Shown here: piece after piece, positions 34,167-43,338 of the stretch | Position numbering within the stretch: the first letter of the stretch is position 1 | Layout of the letters: each line of letters opens with the position of its first letter | Source: CALSMU01 sp965230225 | GTDB taxonomy: Bacteria > Bacteroidota > Bacteroidia > Flavobacteriales_D > Parvicellaceae | DNA length: 64,000 nucleotides | Assembly (NCBI GenBank): GCA_965230225.1 | Contig: CBDDKM010000010.1 | Coordinates: 1,054,001-1,118,000, forward strand | Direction: 5' to 3' | Made by a program: the position numbers and the translations under genes | The notes under the pieces: generated by a model | Told to the model about the DNA's origin: nothing | What the model saw: the letters and a program-made list of their open reading frames with translations, nothing else | The model's database searches: none

Positions 34167-34733
34167 ATGACAAACAAAATTACATTAGGTCTTGTAGGAC
34201 TAGTATTGGTACTTACTGTATGGAACACGGTTCAAATTTCGAACATTGAAGTACACAATGTATTGCCAGGAAGTGGAGGAAACACAGCTCAAATGCCTGC
34301 TCCTGCACAACCATCTAACCCACAAATTCCTAATCAGAATCAGGTAAAACCAACTACACCAAACCAACCTAACAACCCATTAGCACAGAACACACCACCA
34401 ACTGGTCCTACTACTGCGATTAAGTTTCAGAGTGAAGTTCATGACTTTGGAAATGTAGATGCAGAAACTGAGAATAAGTATTCTTTCGAATTTAAAAATA
34501 CAGGTACAGAACCATTAACTATTAGTAACGCAAGAGGATCTTGTGGGTGTACTGTTCCTAACTGGCCAAAAGAGCCAATTATGCCTGGTAAAACAGGAAT
34601 GATTGATGTTATTTTCAGACCAACTAAAGCTCAAGCTGGTAAAGCTCAGGAGAAAACAGTTACGGTTACTGCTAATACTAACCCAACGAACACTATCGTT
34701 AAGATTAAAGCATTTGTAAACGCTGAAGAATAA
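34167..34733 (+). CDS. DUF1573 domain protein
   Basis: The 188-residue protein has an N-terminal hydrophobic segment (ITLGLVGLVLVLTVW), a Pro/Gln/Asn-rich linker (~residues 45-88), and a DUF1573 immunoglobulin-like fold: FQSEVHDFGNVDAET, YSFEFKNTGTEPLTISNARGSCGC (the conserved SCGC cysteines), and VIFRPTKAQAG. DUF1573 proteins are abundant exported proteins of Bacteroidota with unknown function. The SCGC cysteines are intact. It is followed by a terminator at 34759-34788. Confidence 0.9.
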   Translation: MTNKITLGLVGLVLVLTVWNTVQISNIEVHNVLPGSGGNTAQMPAPAQPSNPQIPNQNQVKPTTPNQPNNPLAQNTPPTGPTTAIKFQSEVHDFGNVDAETENKYSFEFKNTGTEPLTISNARGSCGCTVPNWPKEPIMPGKTGMIDVIFRPTKAQAGKAQEKTVTVTANTNPTNTIVKIKAFVNAEE

Positions 34734-34758
34734 AACATTCATATTATACATTAGAAAA

Positions 34759-34788
34759 GTCAAAAGGTCTATCCTTTTGGCTTTTTTT
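34759..34788 (+). terminator. Intrinsic terminator of the DUF1573 gene, overlapping the next coding region
   Basis: A nine-pair stem (GTCAAAAGG with CCTTTTGGC, loop TCTAT) is followed by seven T. The same bases are in frame with the DUF3108 protein and would encode the hydrophobic start of its signal peptide. Confidence 0.78.
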
Positions 34789-35565
34789 ATGCTCTTATGT
34801 ATTAGCTCTAAAGCTCAAAATTGTATTATTCAGCATTCACCATTTCAAGGTGGAGAGCAGCTCAATTACGATGTATACTACCAACTAAAAAAGGTTTGGG
34901 TACAAGCAGGAAAGGCAAGATTCAGTGTAAAAGATTCCGTTGTTAATGGGCAAAAATGTTTTCATTTCGAAGGGAAAGGTAAATCACTAAAAAGCTACGA
35001 TTGGTTCTTTAAAGTAAGAGACCATTATGCATCATTAGCCAGAAAAAGAACACTGGTTCCCGTTCGATTTGTAAGAAAAGTTAATGAAGGAGGGTTCTCC
35101 CTGTACTACGATTATCACTTCGACCCTGAAAATGAAAAGGCAGATGTATACCTCAACCCAAAAGACACTGTTAGTCATTTGGAAATTGATGTTCCCAGAT
35201 GTTCATTCGATGTAATGACAGCAGTTTATTATGCCAGAACTTTGGACTTTACAGGAATGAAAGAAGGAGATACCATTCCAATGCGATTTATGGTAGATAA
35301 ACAAATTTACGATGTTCACATTCGGTACACTGGTAAGGAAGTTATTAAGACGCTCAACAAAGAGAAATACAAGTGTATCAAATTTCGCCCCTTATTGATT
35401 GAAGGTACCATTTTTGAAGAAGGGGAATTTATGGAAGTATATGTAACAGACGATAAAAACCGAATTCCAATTTATGTAGAAGCACAAATTCTAGTGGGAA
35501 CAGTAAAAGCCTATATTACTTCCATGAAAAGGGTTAAATATCCTTTAACCTCAAAACTTAACTAG
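34777..35565 (+). CDS. DUF3108-like exported protein (start uncertain)
   Basis: The 262-residue frame (from TTG 34777) matches the DUF3108 pattern of Bacteroidota proteins: HSPFQGGEQLNYDVYYQLKKVWVQAGKA at the N-terminus and a C-terminal strand set (FRPLLIEGTIFEEGEFMEVYVTDD). It is predicted to be exported. The start is uncertain: the frame is open back to 34720, and reading from ATT 34750 gives a textbook signal peptide (RKVKRS, then a hydrophobic run to CISSKAQ), whereas TTG 34777 or ATG 34789 give truncated ones. The preceding gene's terminator overlaps this segment. Its stop overlaps the convergent proline dehydrogenase stop (CTAG). Confidence 0.75.
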   Translation: MAFFMLLCISSKAQNCIIQHSPFQGGEQLNYDVYYQLKKVWVQAGKARFSVKDSVVNGQKCFHFEGKGKSLKSYDWFFKVRDHYASLARKRTLVPVRFVRKVNEGGFSLYYDYHFDPENEKADVYLNPKDTVSHLEIDVPRCSFDVMTAVYYARTLDFTGMKEGDTIPMRFMVDKQIYDVHIRYTGKEVIKTLNKEKYKCIKFRPLLIEGTIFEEGEFMEVYVTDDKNRIPIYVEAQILVGTVKAYITSMKRVKYPLTSKLN

Positions 35566-36740
35566 CTGTTTTTTCTACGTTGAATTTCTTCTTGTAGTAA
35601 GGATAACTCCCTACCGGTTTGCCCGGCAACTGAGGTATTTTCTTCAGCTCTTCGAATCAAATATGGCATTACCTCCTTAAGAGGACCGTAAGGCACATAT
35701 TTAGTTACATTGTATTTATTGTTAGAAAGGTTAAAGCTGATGTGATCACTCATTCCAAGCAATTGTGCAAAGAACACACGCTTATCATCTCTGGAAACCC
35801 CGTGTTTTTCCAGTAATTCTGTCAATAGCTTAGAGCTTTCCTCATTGTGGGTTCCTGCACAAATGGCTATGTCCTCAATGTTTTCCACACAATACTGCAA
35901 TCCAATGTTATAATCTCTATCCGTGGCCTCCTTATTAGGTTGAATAGGATCTTTATACCCCATTTTTTCAGCTCTTTCTCTCTCCTTCTCCATGTAGGCC
36001 CCCCTCACTAACTTGATTCCAATCTTATAACCACCATCCTGAGCTCTTTGGTGCATCGCTTTAAGGTAATCTACCCTATCCCATCTGTAAAACTGTAAGG
36101 TAGTGTAAACAACCGCTTTTTCCTTGTTATATTTACTCATCATCAACTCACAAAGTCGATCAATGGTATTCTGAAACCAACTGTCTTCAGCATCAATAAA
36201 CAGCGGCACATCCTGTTCATAGGCTACTTTACAAATTCGATCAAAACGTTGCTCAATCTTCTTGTAAGACTTTAACTCTTCCTCAGAAAGATTTTCCACG
36301 GAATCATTTGCTTTTTCAAGAATATTTGAATTGGAAACTCCCGTAGGTTTAAATACCGAAAAAGGAATTGCCTTGTTGTTTTTAGCTTTATGAATCGTAG
36401 CGATTATTTCATTTACTGTACCATCTAAATCAGCATCGCTCTCCTTCCCCTCTACTGAGTAATCTAAAATTGTACCGACACCAAACTTGTCCAGATTAGC
36501 AATTGTAGGATCACACTCGTCAATGGTTTCTCCTCCACAAAACTGCTTGAAAATTGTTTTCTTAATGAGCCCTTTAACAGGCAAATAAATGGCAAATGCA
36601 ACATTGGTTGCCCATTTACCAAATTTTACCATAGCCGGACTGCTAACCAATTTAAACAAGGTTCGAGCACTTTTCAAATCTTGATTCGACTTGCTTTTAA
36701 AAGCTACTTCAGTATTTTTAAAATCCAACGCCATAGACAT
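35562..36740 (-). CDS. Proline dehydrogenase family protein
   Basis: This 392-residue protein matches the TIM-barrel PRODH fold of PutA: DAEDSWFQNTIDRLCELMM, VVYTTLQFYRWDRVDYL, the RGAYMEKERERAEK strand with substrate-contacting arginine, PNKEATDRDYNIGLQYCVEN and GTHNEESSKLLTELL, then the C-terminal YGPLKEVMPYLIRRAEENTS. Flavin-dependent proline oxidation to pyrroline-5-carboxylate is the expected reaction, feeding a separate P5C dehydrogenase. The last 4 bp overlap the DUF3108 gene's stop on the other strand. No P5C dehydrogenase domain is fused, and none is in the window. Confidence 0.92.
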   Translation of the reverse strand: MSMALDFKNTEVAFKSKSNQDLKSARTLFKLVSSPAMVKFGKWATNVAFAIYLPVKGLIKKTIFKQFCGGETIDECDPTIANLDKFGVGTILDYSVEGKESDADLDGTVNEIIATIHKAKNNKAIPFSVFKPTGVSNSNILEKANDSVENLSEEELKSYKKIEQRFDRICKVAYEQDVPLFIDAEDSWFQNTIDRLCELMMSKYNKEKAVVYTTLQFYRWDRVDYLKAMHQRAQDGGYKIGIKLVRGAYMEKERERAEKMGYKDPIQPNKEATDRDYNIGLQYCVENIEDIAICAGTHNEESSKLLTELLEKHGVSRDDKRVFFAQLLGMSDHISFNLSNNKYNVTKYVPYGPLKEVMPYLIRRAEENTSVAGQTGRELSLLQEEIQRRKNS

Positions 36741-36824
36741 AAATTAATGTTGGCAAAGATATTAATTCCTCCTGTTGGAAAGATGATTTAAATTATAATT
36801 AGGTAATATTAAATTACCCCAAGC

Positions 36825-37244
36825 TTATAAAGCTATAGCAGCTTTCTGCTCCAATAGCCATGCAATAGCCTCATTCTCATCTTGAAACACTTTTGTAGGC
36901 TTCTCAGGTTTATTGAATTGTAAGTAGAAATTGGCGATTAGTTTATGTGCATCACTTTTAGCCACCATTGCATCACAATAAGTGTAATGATTCCCTCCAG
37001 TTTGAGCAGCAAAAGCCCTAACCTCAGGATCGAAATCTGAGTTTTTTCCACCACAAAACAAATTATAGTACTTAGCTGGACCTAAAGATTCCACCCACTG
37101 CATAGCCTCCATAGCATTCTGAATATTGATAAGCATATTATCCTTAAATATGGTAATCATAATACCATCTGCTCTTAGATACATGGATAAAGCAGAAAAT
37201 TCCTTCTGAGCAATTATTTGTGGTGGTCCTTTTAGAATGTCCAT
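36825..37244 (-). CDS. STAS/SEC14-like (DUF7793-type) protein
   Basis: From ATG 37244 the product is 139 residues. The frame continues upstream to a TTG at 37304, but the upstream part looks non-coding. The C-terminal half (NFYLQFNKPEKPTKVFQDENEAIAWL) matches the end of the small Bacteroidota family described as STAS/SEC14-like (usually NFF-x-x-x-NKP-x-x-P-x-K-x-F-x-x-E-x-x-A-x-x-WL). The N-terminal half has the alternating strand-helix plan. No catalytic motif and no known partner. It ends 84 bp before the proline dehydrogenase start. Confidence 0.6.
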   Translation of the reverse strand: MDILKGPPQIIAQKEFSALSMYLRADGIMITIFKDNMLINIQNAMEAMQWVESLGPAKYYNLFCGGKNSDFDPEVRAFAAQTGGNHYTYCDAMVAKSDAHKLIANFYLQFNKPEKPTKVFQDENEAIAWLLEQKAAIAL

Positions 37245-37402
37245 GAGTGTCAACAACTTAACTACACCTAAAGTTAAACCACTTTTAATCAGTATTCTAA
37301 GCAATTTACCGATTAAGTTGGAATGCTACTCAATATGAGTATAAGATGAGATAAATTATGTATCTTGAATCCACCAAACTGAAAAGTTAAACAACCTAAA
37401 AC

Positions 37403-40360
37403 GTGAATAAGAGAATCAACTGGTTTACATTAATACCAATCAGAATTATACTTCTGGTGGTTGTTTTTACATTCTCATTTACCAATTTATTCGGTCAATC
37501 TATTTTCCAAAGGCATTATACCACTAAAGATGGTTTACCAAGTAATGAACTGTATGATATAGAAGAAGACGATCAGGGGCGACTTTGGTTTTCTTCAGAT
37601 AACGGAATTTGCTATTTTGATGGTAAAGATTTCCATAATGTTCAAACCTCTCCAAACATTGATAACACTATATTCAACTTATACAAGGACGATGATAGGA
37701 TTTGGTGTTTATCCATGGATGGGAAGTTACAATCATTAAAAGGAGAACAAATAAAAGAGTGTTCGTTTAATGACTCCCTTGAACTCCATTCAAATGTCGC
37801 CAAAATAATATACGGATTCTATTGTTCCAATAATGAAATTTACTACGGAAGATACGGTAGTGGACTCATTAAAATTGATAATAAAAACATCATCTCTACT
37901 GTTATTCCAAGCATAGGTGAAATTGACGAACCTTTTTTTCATTTCACACAGGTAAACGATTGCATTATTCCTTCTAATCAGGGCAAAAATAAACTAGCAA
38001 ATCCTATTATACCTACAATTATAAAATTCAATTTAGCCGATACAACTTTTTTATTTGAATTCCCTGAATTCAATTACAATGCCCCTATTTCCAGGAACTT
38101 AATTCTAAACAATGAAAAGTGGTTATGTAGTTATGATAACTGGCTTTTTACACTTTCTCGAAACGGCATTGAGGTTATTAAACGTTTTGATAATGTGATC
38201 ATATCAATGCATAAAGATCAACAGCAAGGTATATGGATCGGTTTCAAAGATGGTGGAGGAATGGAGTACTTCCCTTACGGAATTGAACAAATTGAACAAT
38301 CCGAGACTATGCTATCCAATCATTCCGTATCTCAAATATTTACAGATTCACAGCATAACCTTTGGGTCACAACCCTTAATAAAGGAGTATACTTTTCCGC
38401 TAACCCGTATTCCAGGTTGTTTTTTGAAAACCAAACCCAAAACCATACTATAAATGACATACTAACCACATCTAATGAATGTTATGCTCTGTTCGAAAAC
38501 GGAGAGTTATATCGAATAAATGAAGATTCGATTACCTATTTTCTCTCTCCAGATCAGAATCTTAAGTATCACCAAATAGATATGCTTCCATGGAAGGATT
38601 TAATTGTTTTCGGAAATAAATCTAACCCAGGATATTTATTATCTCCTCGGTCATCAATGTATACACCGGTTCCTAAAACTAATTTCAATGCTGCATTCAT
38701 TTTAATTGAAAAAAAAATCTATTTCAATGTAATTGGAGGTGGTATTGTTGAATTAGACGAAAACAAATACGAGAACTATTTCCAGGCGGTAAGAGGATTC
38801 AGGATTGATTGTATTTTTCAGGATAGTACCAATACTCTATGGTTGGGAAATGAACAAGGCATCTTTAAATTCGACGGAACCAAATTAATTAATTACTCTA
38901 AAGCTATGGACCACTTTAGAGTATTGGATATTGATCGGTTAAACGAAAAATCACTGATACTAGCAGTTAAGCAAAAAGGGAATTTTTTACTGAACACTAA
39001 ATCAGGTCAAATAACCAAAATAAAGGAACATAAAGATTTTCCAATTATTAACAATGATGTTTATGGCACAACAATTTGGTCATGTACAAGCAACAAGATT
39101 TATAAATCAGTTTTCGATCCTTCTACAAACGAATTTTTAAGTACAACTGAGTTTGATCAATTTGACGGTGTTGTTGGCACCGATATTCAGGAAATAAAAA
39201 CTACCGAAAATTACATCTGGACCAATACTGAATTAGGGCTAAACCGAATTACCAAAGAACAACTAACATCTAAAAATTACTCTCCTAATCTATTGATCAA
39301 GAATTTTTCGATTAAAAATGGACGAATTAACAAGGGAGCTTGTGAATTAAACTATGGGAATAACTTCTTTCAATTAACCATTGAATCTATTGATTTATCA
39401 AGAAAAAAACAGTTAGACTACTATTATAAACTGGATGGACTTCATGAAAAATACAATACTCTCTCTGGAAACAAAATAGAATTCAACTCTCTTCCCCCTG
39501 GAAACTATAAATTACATTTTTATGCTTCTAATGGTAAATCCAGTTCCGATGTAATCACGATAAACATCGTTGTATCCCCCCCATTTTGGTTAACCTGGTG
39601 GGGAATTCTTGTTATCTCTCTAACCGTTGTACTTATTACGGCCTTAACTGTAAAACGAATATTACTACAGAAGCACAAAAAGCACTTATCTCTAAAAACT
39701 GCTGAAAAAGAAAAGATTCAATTAAAGTTAAAAGCATTGAAGGCTCAAATGAATCCTCACTTTATGTTTAATTCGTTGAATTCGATTCAATATTACATAC
39801 TTGAAAATGATACTGATTCTGCCATTATTTACCTATCAAAATTTTCCAAATTAATTCGGCTTATTCTAGAGGAATCAGATGTTGAGTATGGTCCTCTGAG
39901 TAGAGAAATAGATATTTTAAACCTCTACCTTGAACTTGAACAAGTGCGACTTGAAAATAAATTTGTATACCATATTGAAATTGATAAAACAGTTAAAACT
40001 GAGCATTTGCTCATCCCCTCATTATTAATACAGCCAATAATAGAGAATTCGGTTTGGCATGGTATAAGTGCTAAGGATGAAAAGGGGGTAATCACTGTTC
40101 ATTTCACATTTGAAAATGAAGAACTAATCTGTACAGTAACAGATAATGGGATTGGAAGAACAAAAGCCAGAGAAAAGAAAACTTCAAATCAGTACAAAAA
40201 ATCCATGGGAATGAGTATCTCCAGAAATCGCTTAAAGCTGCTTCATTCAAAAATTAACCATCAGATTAACATCGAATCTGAAGATCGCATTTCTGGAGAT
40301 ATAAACTCAGGAACAAAAGTTAAAATTAGAATCCCTTTTCAAAAAACAGAAAAATCATGA
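37403..40360 (+). CDS. Propeller-sensor histidine kinase, LytS type (copy 1)
   Basis: The 985-residue product (GTG start 37403) has a signal or anchor segment (IPIRIILLVVVFTFSFTNLFG). A large periplasmic two-component propeller follows: FQRHYTTKDGLPSNELYDIEED plus repeats such as QGRLWFSSDNGICYFDG, then a Y_Y_Y-type domain (LDYYYKLDGLHEKY ... LPPGNYKLHFYASNG). A single membrane helix (LTWWGILVISLTVVLITALTV) and a cytoplasmic His_kinase domain complete it, with phosphoacceptor His786 in MNPHFMFNSLN and ATP-binding ENSVWHGI and DNGIGR. All kinase residues are present. It overlaps copy 2 by 4 nt (ATGA). Ligand unknown. Confidence 0.93.
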   Translation: MNKRINWFTLIPIRIILLVVVFTFSFTNLFGQSIFQRHYTTKDGLPSNELYDIEEDDQGRLWFSSDNGICYFDGKDFHNVQTSPNIDNTIFNLYKDDDRIWCLSMDGKLQSLKGEQIKECSFNDSLELHSNVAKIIYGFYCSNNEIYYGRYGSGLIKIDNKNIISTVIPSIGEIDEPFFHFTQVNDCIIPSNQGKNKLANPIIPTIIKFNLADTTFLFEFPEFNYNAPISRNLILNNEKWLCSYDNWLFTLSRNGIEVIKRFDNVIISMHKDQQQGIWIGFKDGGGMEYFPYGIEQIEQSETMLSNHSVSQIFTDSQHNLWVTTLNKGVYFSANPYSRLFFENQTQNHTINDILTTSNECYALFENGELYRINEDSITYFLSPDQNLKYHQIDMLPWKDLIVFGNKSNPGYLLSPRSSMYTPVPKTNFNAAFILIEKKIYFNVIGGGIVELDENKYENYFQAVRGFRIDCIFQDSTNTLWLGNEQGIFKFDGTKLINYSKAMDHFRVLDIDRLNEKSLILAVKQKGNFLLNTKSGQITKIKEHKDFPIINNDVYGTTIWSCTSNKIYKSVFDPSTNEFLSTTEFDQFDGVVGTDIQEIKTTENYIWTNTELGLNRITKEQLTSKNYSPNLLIKNFSIKNGRINKGACELNYGNNFFQLTIESIDLSRKKQLDYYYKLDGLHEKYNTLSGNKIEFNSLPPGNYKLHFYASNGKSSSDVITINIVVSPPFWLTWWGILVISLTVVLITALTVKRILLQKHKKHLSLKTAEKEKIQLKLKALKAQMNPHFMFNSLNSIQYYILENDTDSAIIYLSKFSKLIRLILEESDVEYGPLSREIDILNLYLELEQVRLENKFVYHIEIDKTVKTEHLLIPSLLIQPIIENSVWHGISAKDEKGVITVHFTFENEELICTVTDNGIGRTKAREKKTSNQYKKSMGMSISRNRLKLLHSKINHQINIESEDRISGDINSGTKVKIRIPFQKTEKS

Positions 40361-43338
40361 TAGGGGTTAAGTTAAAATACGAAAGTAAGTATTGGGTAAG
40401 AACTATATTTCTGCTCCTACTTTTTTTGTACTCATTACATATTCAATCACAATCCATTTTCCAAAGGCATTATACTACTAAGGATGGTTTGCCAAGTAAT
40501 CAGGTCTTTGACATGGAGGAGGATGAAAAAGGTAGATTATGGCTGGCCACCGATAATGGGCTTTGCTATTTTGATGGAGTTGATTTTACTCCAATCACTT
40601 CCGACCCTAAAATAGATGATGCCATTTACTGGCTTTATAAAAAAGATGATACCATTTGGTGTATCTCTTTGGACGGACAATTGCAATACATCAAAAACGG
40701 GAAAATATTTACCTATAAAGGCAATCACTTAATAACTAAAAACCAAAAAGTTAGAATCTACTCCGGATTTTCGATTCAAAACGAAACCATATACTATTCG
40801 ATATATTCTTACGGATTAAAATCAATAAACCCCGAACAAGAGCTTGATACAATTCGCACATCAACTCTTTCAAAAAATGATACTATTTGGAAGTTCAATT
40901 ACCAACTAAATGATGAGATTATCCCTTATTCAAAGTATACTTCTAAAGATGCTCATTCCCTATCCAGCTGTATCACATTTCAATTAAGAGATACTACTTT
41001 TACATATTCTTTTCCTGGGAATCATTTGCATAAAAACTTAGAGCGATCCATCAAAATAGGTAAAGACAAATGGCTTCGTTCCAACGAAGAATGCCTCTAT
41101 GAACTCTCCAACAATGGAGTTAAAATACTACACGTTTATGACCATAGAATTAACTCCTTACTATTGGCGAATGATGGTAGTATTTGGATTGGTTTTATTG
41201 AAGGGGGCGTTAAAATTTATAAGAATGGAGCCATAAAAGAAGATAATTTCATTCACCTACTTCCGAGGAGTTCGGTTTGTTCTATTTATGAAGACAGCTA
41301 TGGTAATATTTGGTGTTCAACCTTAGAAAAAGGAGTATACTGTTCTATTAATTGTGATGCAATTTTGATTGATAATATTGATCCATATCACTATCAAGAC
41401 ATTATAAAGCACAAAAACTATTATTTGGCACTATCAAGTAATGGAGAATTAACCAAAATAGAGCATGAGTCCATTTCTAAGATTCCTTCTCCTAACGAAA
41501 ATCAGGTGTATTACTGGTTGGAACAATATGATGACAAGGTATTTATAGGTGGGCAAAAAAAGGAAAAGAGGTATGTAGCCAAATCAAATGATTATAAATA
41601 CCAATTGATTCATTCTATTGATAAAAAACATCTGATGGATGAACACTTGGACGACAAAGTTTTAATAGATCAGGAAGATTCTGTATTGATTAAAATGTAT
41701 GGAGGCAACGCAATTTGGTTAACAACCGATAATATCCAATCATTCCACCAATCTAACTTTTTTGCCGGCAGAACAGATAATATTTTGCAAGAATCAATCA
41801 ATACCTTTTGGCGATCTAATGGTTCCAGCTTATTAAGATTCGAAAATGGTACTTATACAGAAGCTAATCTCCAGGATTCCGAACTAAGAATTCTTGACAT
41901 TAAGAGGATTACTGATAACCTCCTTGCTCTTGCCACCAAACAAAAAGGGCTATGCATTTATAATGAAAAACTGGATAGTTTAATCCCTATTTATCATAAC
42001 CCAGTGGGAACAATTGTTTCTATCGCTCAAATTGACTCAACTCTTTGGGCATGTTCTAACAAATTAGTCTACCAATTCACATTTAGCAGTTTTGATCCAA
42101 TTCAATATGAAATTTCAAAATTTGATGAATACGATGGTATCACCAATGAAAATATGAAGAAAATATTGGTTGATGATGAATACATTTGGTTATTAACCGA
42201 CTTAGGTATTAACAGAATTAAATCCGACAGACTCCAAAATAAAGTGAGTAAACCTTCTTTGTTTTTTACGGATATCCTTTCCAATGGCACTCCCATTTCT
42301 CAGAATAGAGATCATTCATTACTTTACAATAAAAATCGAATTACATTTAACTACTCGAGTATTGATTTAACTCGGAAGTCAAATATTACTTACTACTATC
42401 AATTGGAAGGGTTCCACGACAACTACCAATCTACCGAAAACAATTCCATCGAATTCTCATCCCTACCACCTGGTAAATACAACCTAAAAATCTATGCTTA
42501 TAATGGCAGGTACAAATCAAACATTCTTCAGTTTTCATTTGTAATTGAATCCCCCATTTGGACCAGTTGGTATTGGATACTTCTCCTGATCATACTAATA
42601 GTAGCCATTTTCTCTACAATTGTAAGAACGATTATTAGTATAAAATTAAAACGAAAGCTAAAGAACGAGGAAAACGAAAGGGAAAAACTTAAACTGAAGT
42701 TAAAAGCTTTAAAGGCTCAAATGAATCCTCACTTTATGTTTAACTCATTAAACTCTATTCAATATTATATTCTGGAAAATGATTCTCAATCTGCAGCCAA
42801 ATATCTATCTAAATTTTCCAGCCTAATTCGACTAATATTAGAAGAATCCGACGTAGATCGTGGTAAACTCAGCAATGAGTTAAAGATGATTCAATTGTAT
42901 CTGGAACTGGAACAACTACGACTCGAAAACAAATTTGACTTTGAAATTAACATTGCTCCAAATATTAATCCACATATCATTGCCATCCCTAGCCTGCTTA
43001 TTCAGCCCATTATCGAAAACTCGGTATGGCATGGAATGACCAATAAAAAAGAAAAAGGGAAAATAATAGTCGACTTTGAAATAAAAGACAAACACATTAT
43101 TTGCTCAGTAATGGATAACGGAATAGGACGAGAAAAAGCAAGAGAGTTTAAACGAAACGATCAATTTAGAAAGTCGATGGGGATGAGCATCTCAAGAGAA
43201 AGACTTAAATTACTGCATTCAAAAATTCAAAAGGATGTTATGATTAAAATAATTGATCTAACCGATAACGGGAACTCTACAGGTACTAAGGTAATTTTAA
43301 CCATTCCACTTGTAACCATCAATAGGATTGGAGAATAA
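40357..43338 (+). CDS. Propeller-sensor histidine kinase, LytS type (copy 2)
   Basis: This 993-residue paralogue has the same layout as 37403-40360: anchor segment (WVRTIFLLLLFLYSLHIQSQ), the same opening FQRHYTTKDGLPSNQVFDMEED, propeller repeats, the Y_Y_Y-like domain (ITYYYQLEGFHDNY ... LPPGKYNLKIYAYNG), one membrane helix (WYWILLLIILIVAIFSTIV), and the kinase with phosphoacceptor His792 in MNPHFMFNSLN, then IENSVWHGM and DNGIGR. Its ATG lies inside the stop of copy 1 (ATGA) and its stop is followed immediately by the ATG of copy 3, so translation is probably coupled. The periplasmic part has diverged much more than the kinase part. Confidence 0.93.
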   Translation: MIGVKLKYESKYWVRTIFLLLLFLYSLHIQSQSIFQRHYTTKDGLPSNQVFDMEEDEKGRLWLATDNGLCYFDGVDFTPITSDPKIDDAIYWLYKKDDTIWCISLDGQLQYIKNGKIFTYKGNHLITKNQKVRIYSGFSIQNETIYYSIYSYGLKSINPEQELDTIRTSTLSKNDTIWKFNYQLNDEIIPYSKYTSKDAHSLSSCITFQLRDTTFTYSFPGNHLHKNLERSIKIGKDKWLRSNEECLYELSNNGVKILHVYDHRINSLLLANDGSIWIGFIEGGVKIYKNGAIKEDNFIHLLPRSSVCSIYEDSYGNIWCSTLEKGVYCSINCDAILIDNIDPYHYQDIIKHKNYYLALSSNGELTKIEHESISKIPSPNENQVYYWLEQYDDKVFIGGQKKEKRYVAKSNDYKYQLIHSIDKKHLMDEHLDDKVLIDQEDSVLIKMYGGNAIWLTTDNIQSFHQSNFFAGRTDNILQESINTFWRSNGSSLLRFENGTYTEANLQDSELRILDIKRITDNLLALATKQKGLCIYNEKLDSLIPIYHNPVGTIVSIAQIDSTLWACSNKLVYQFTFSSFDPIQYEISKFDEYDGITNENMKKILVDDEYIWLLTDLGINRIKSDRLQNKVSKPSLFFTDILSNGTPISQNRDHSLLYNKNRITFNYSSIDLTRKSNITYYYQLEGFHDNYQSTENNSIEFSSLPPGKYNLKIYAYNGRYKSNILQFSFVIESPIWTSWYWILLLIILIVAIFSTIVRTIISIKLKRKLKNEENEREKLKLKLKALKAQMNPHFMFNSLNSIQYYILENDSQSAAKYLSKFSSLIRLILEESDVDRGKLSNELKMIQLYLELEQLRLENKFDFEINIAPNINPHIIAIPSLLIQPIIENSVWHGMTNKKEKGKIIVDFEIKDKHIICSVMDNGIGREKAREFKRNDQFRKSMGMSISRERLKLLHSKIQKDVMIKIIDLTDNGNSTGTKVILTIPLVTINRIGE

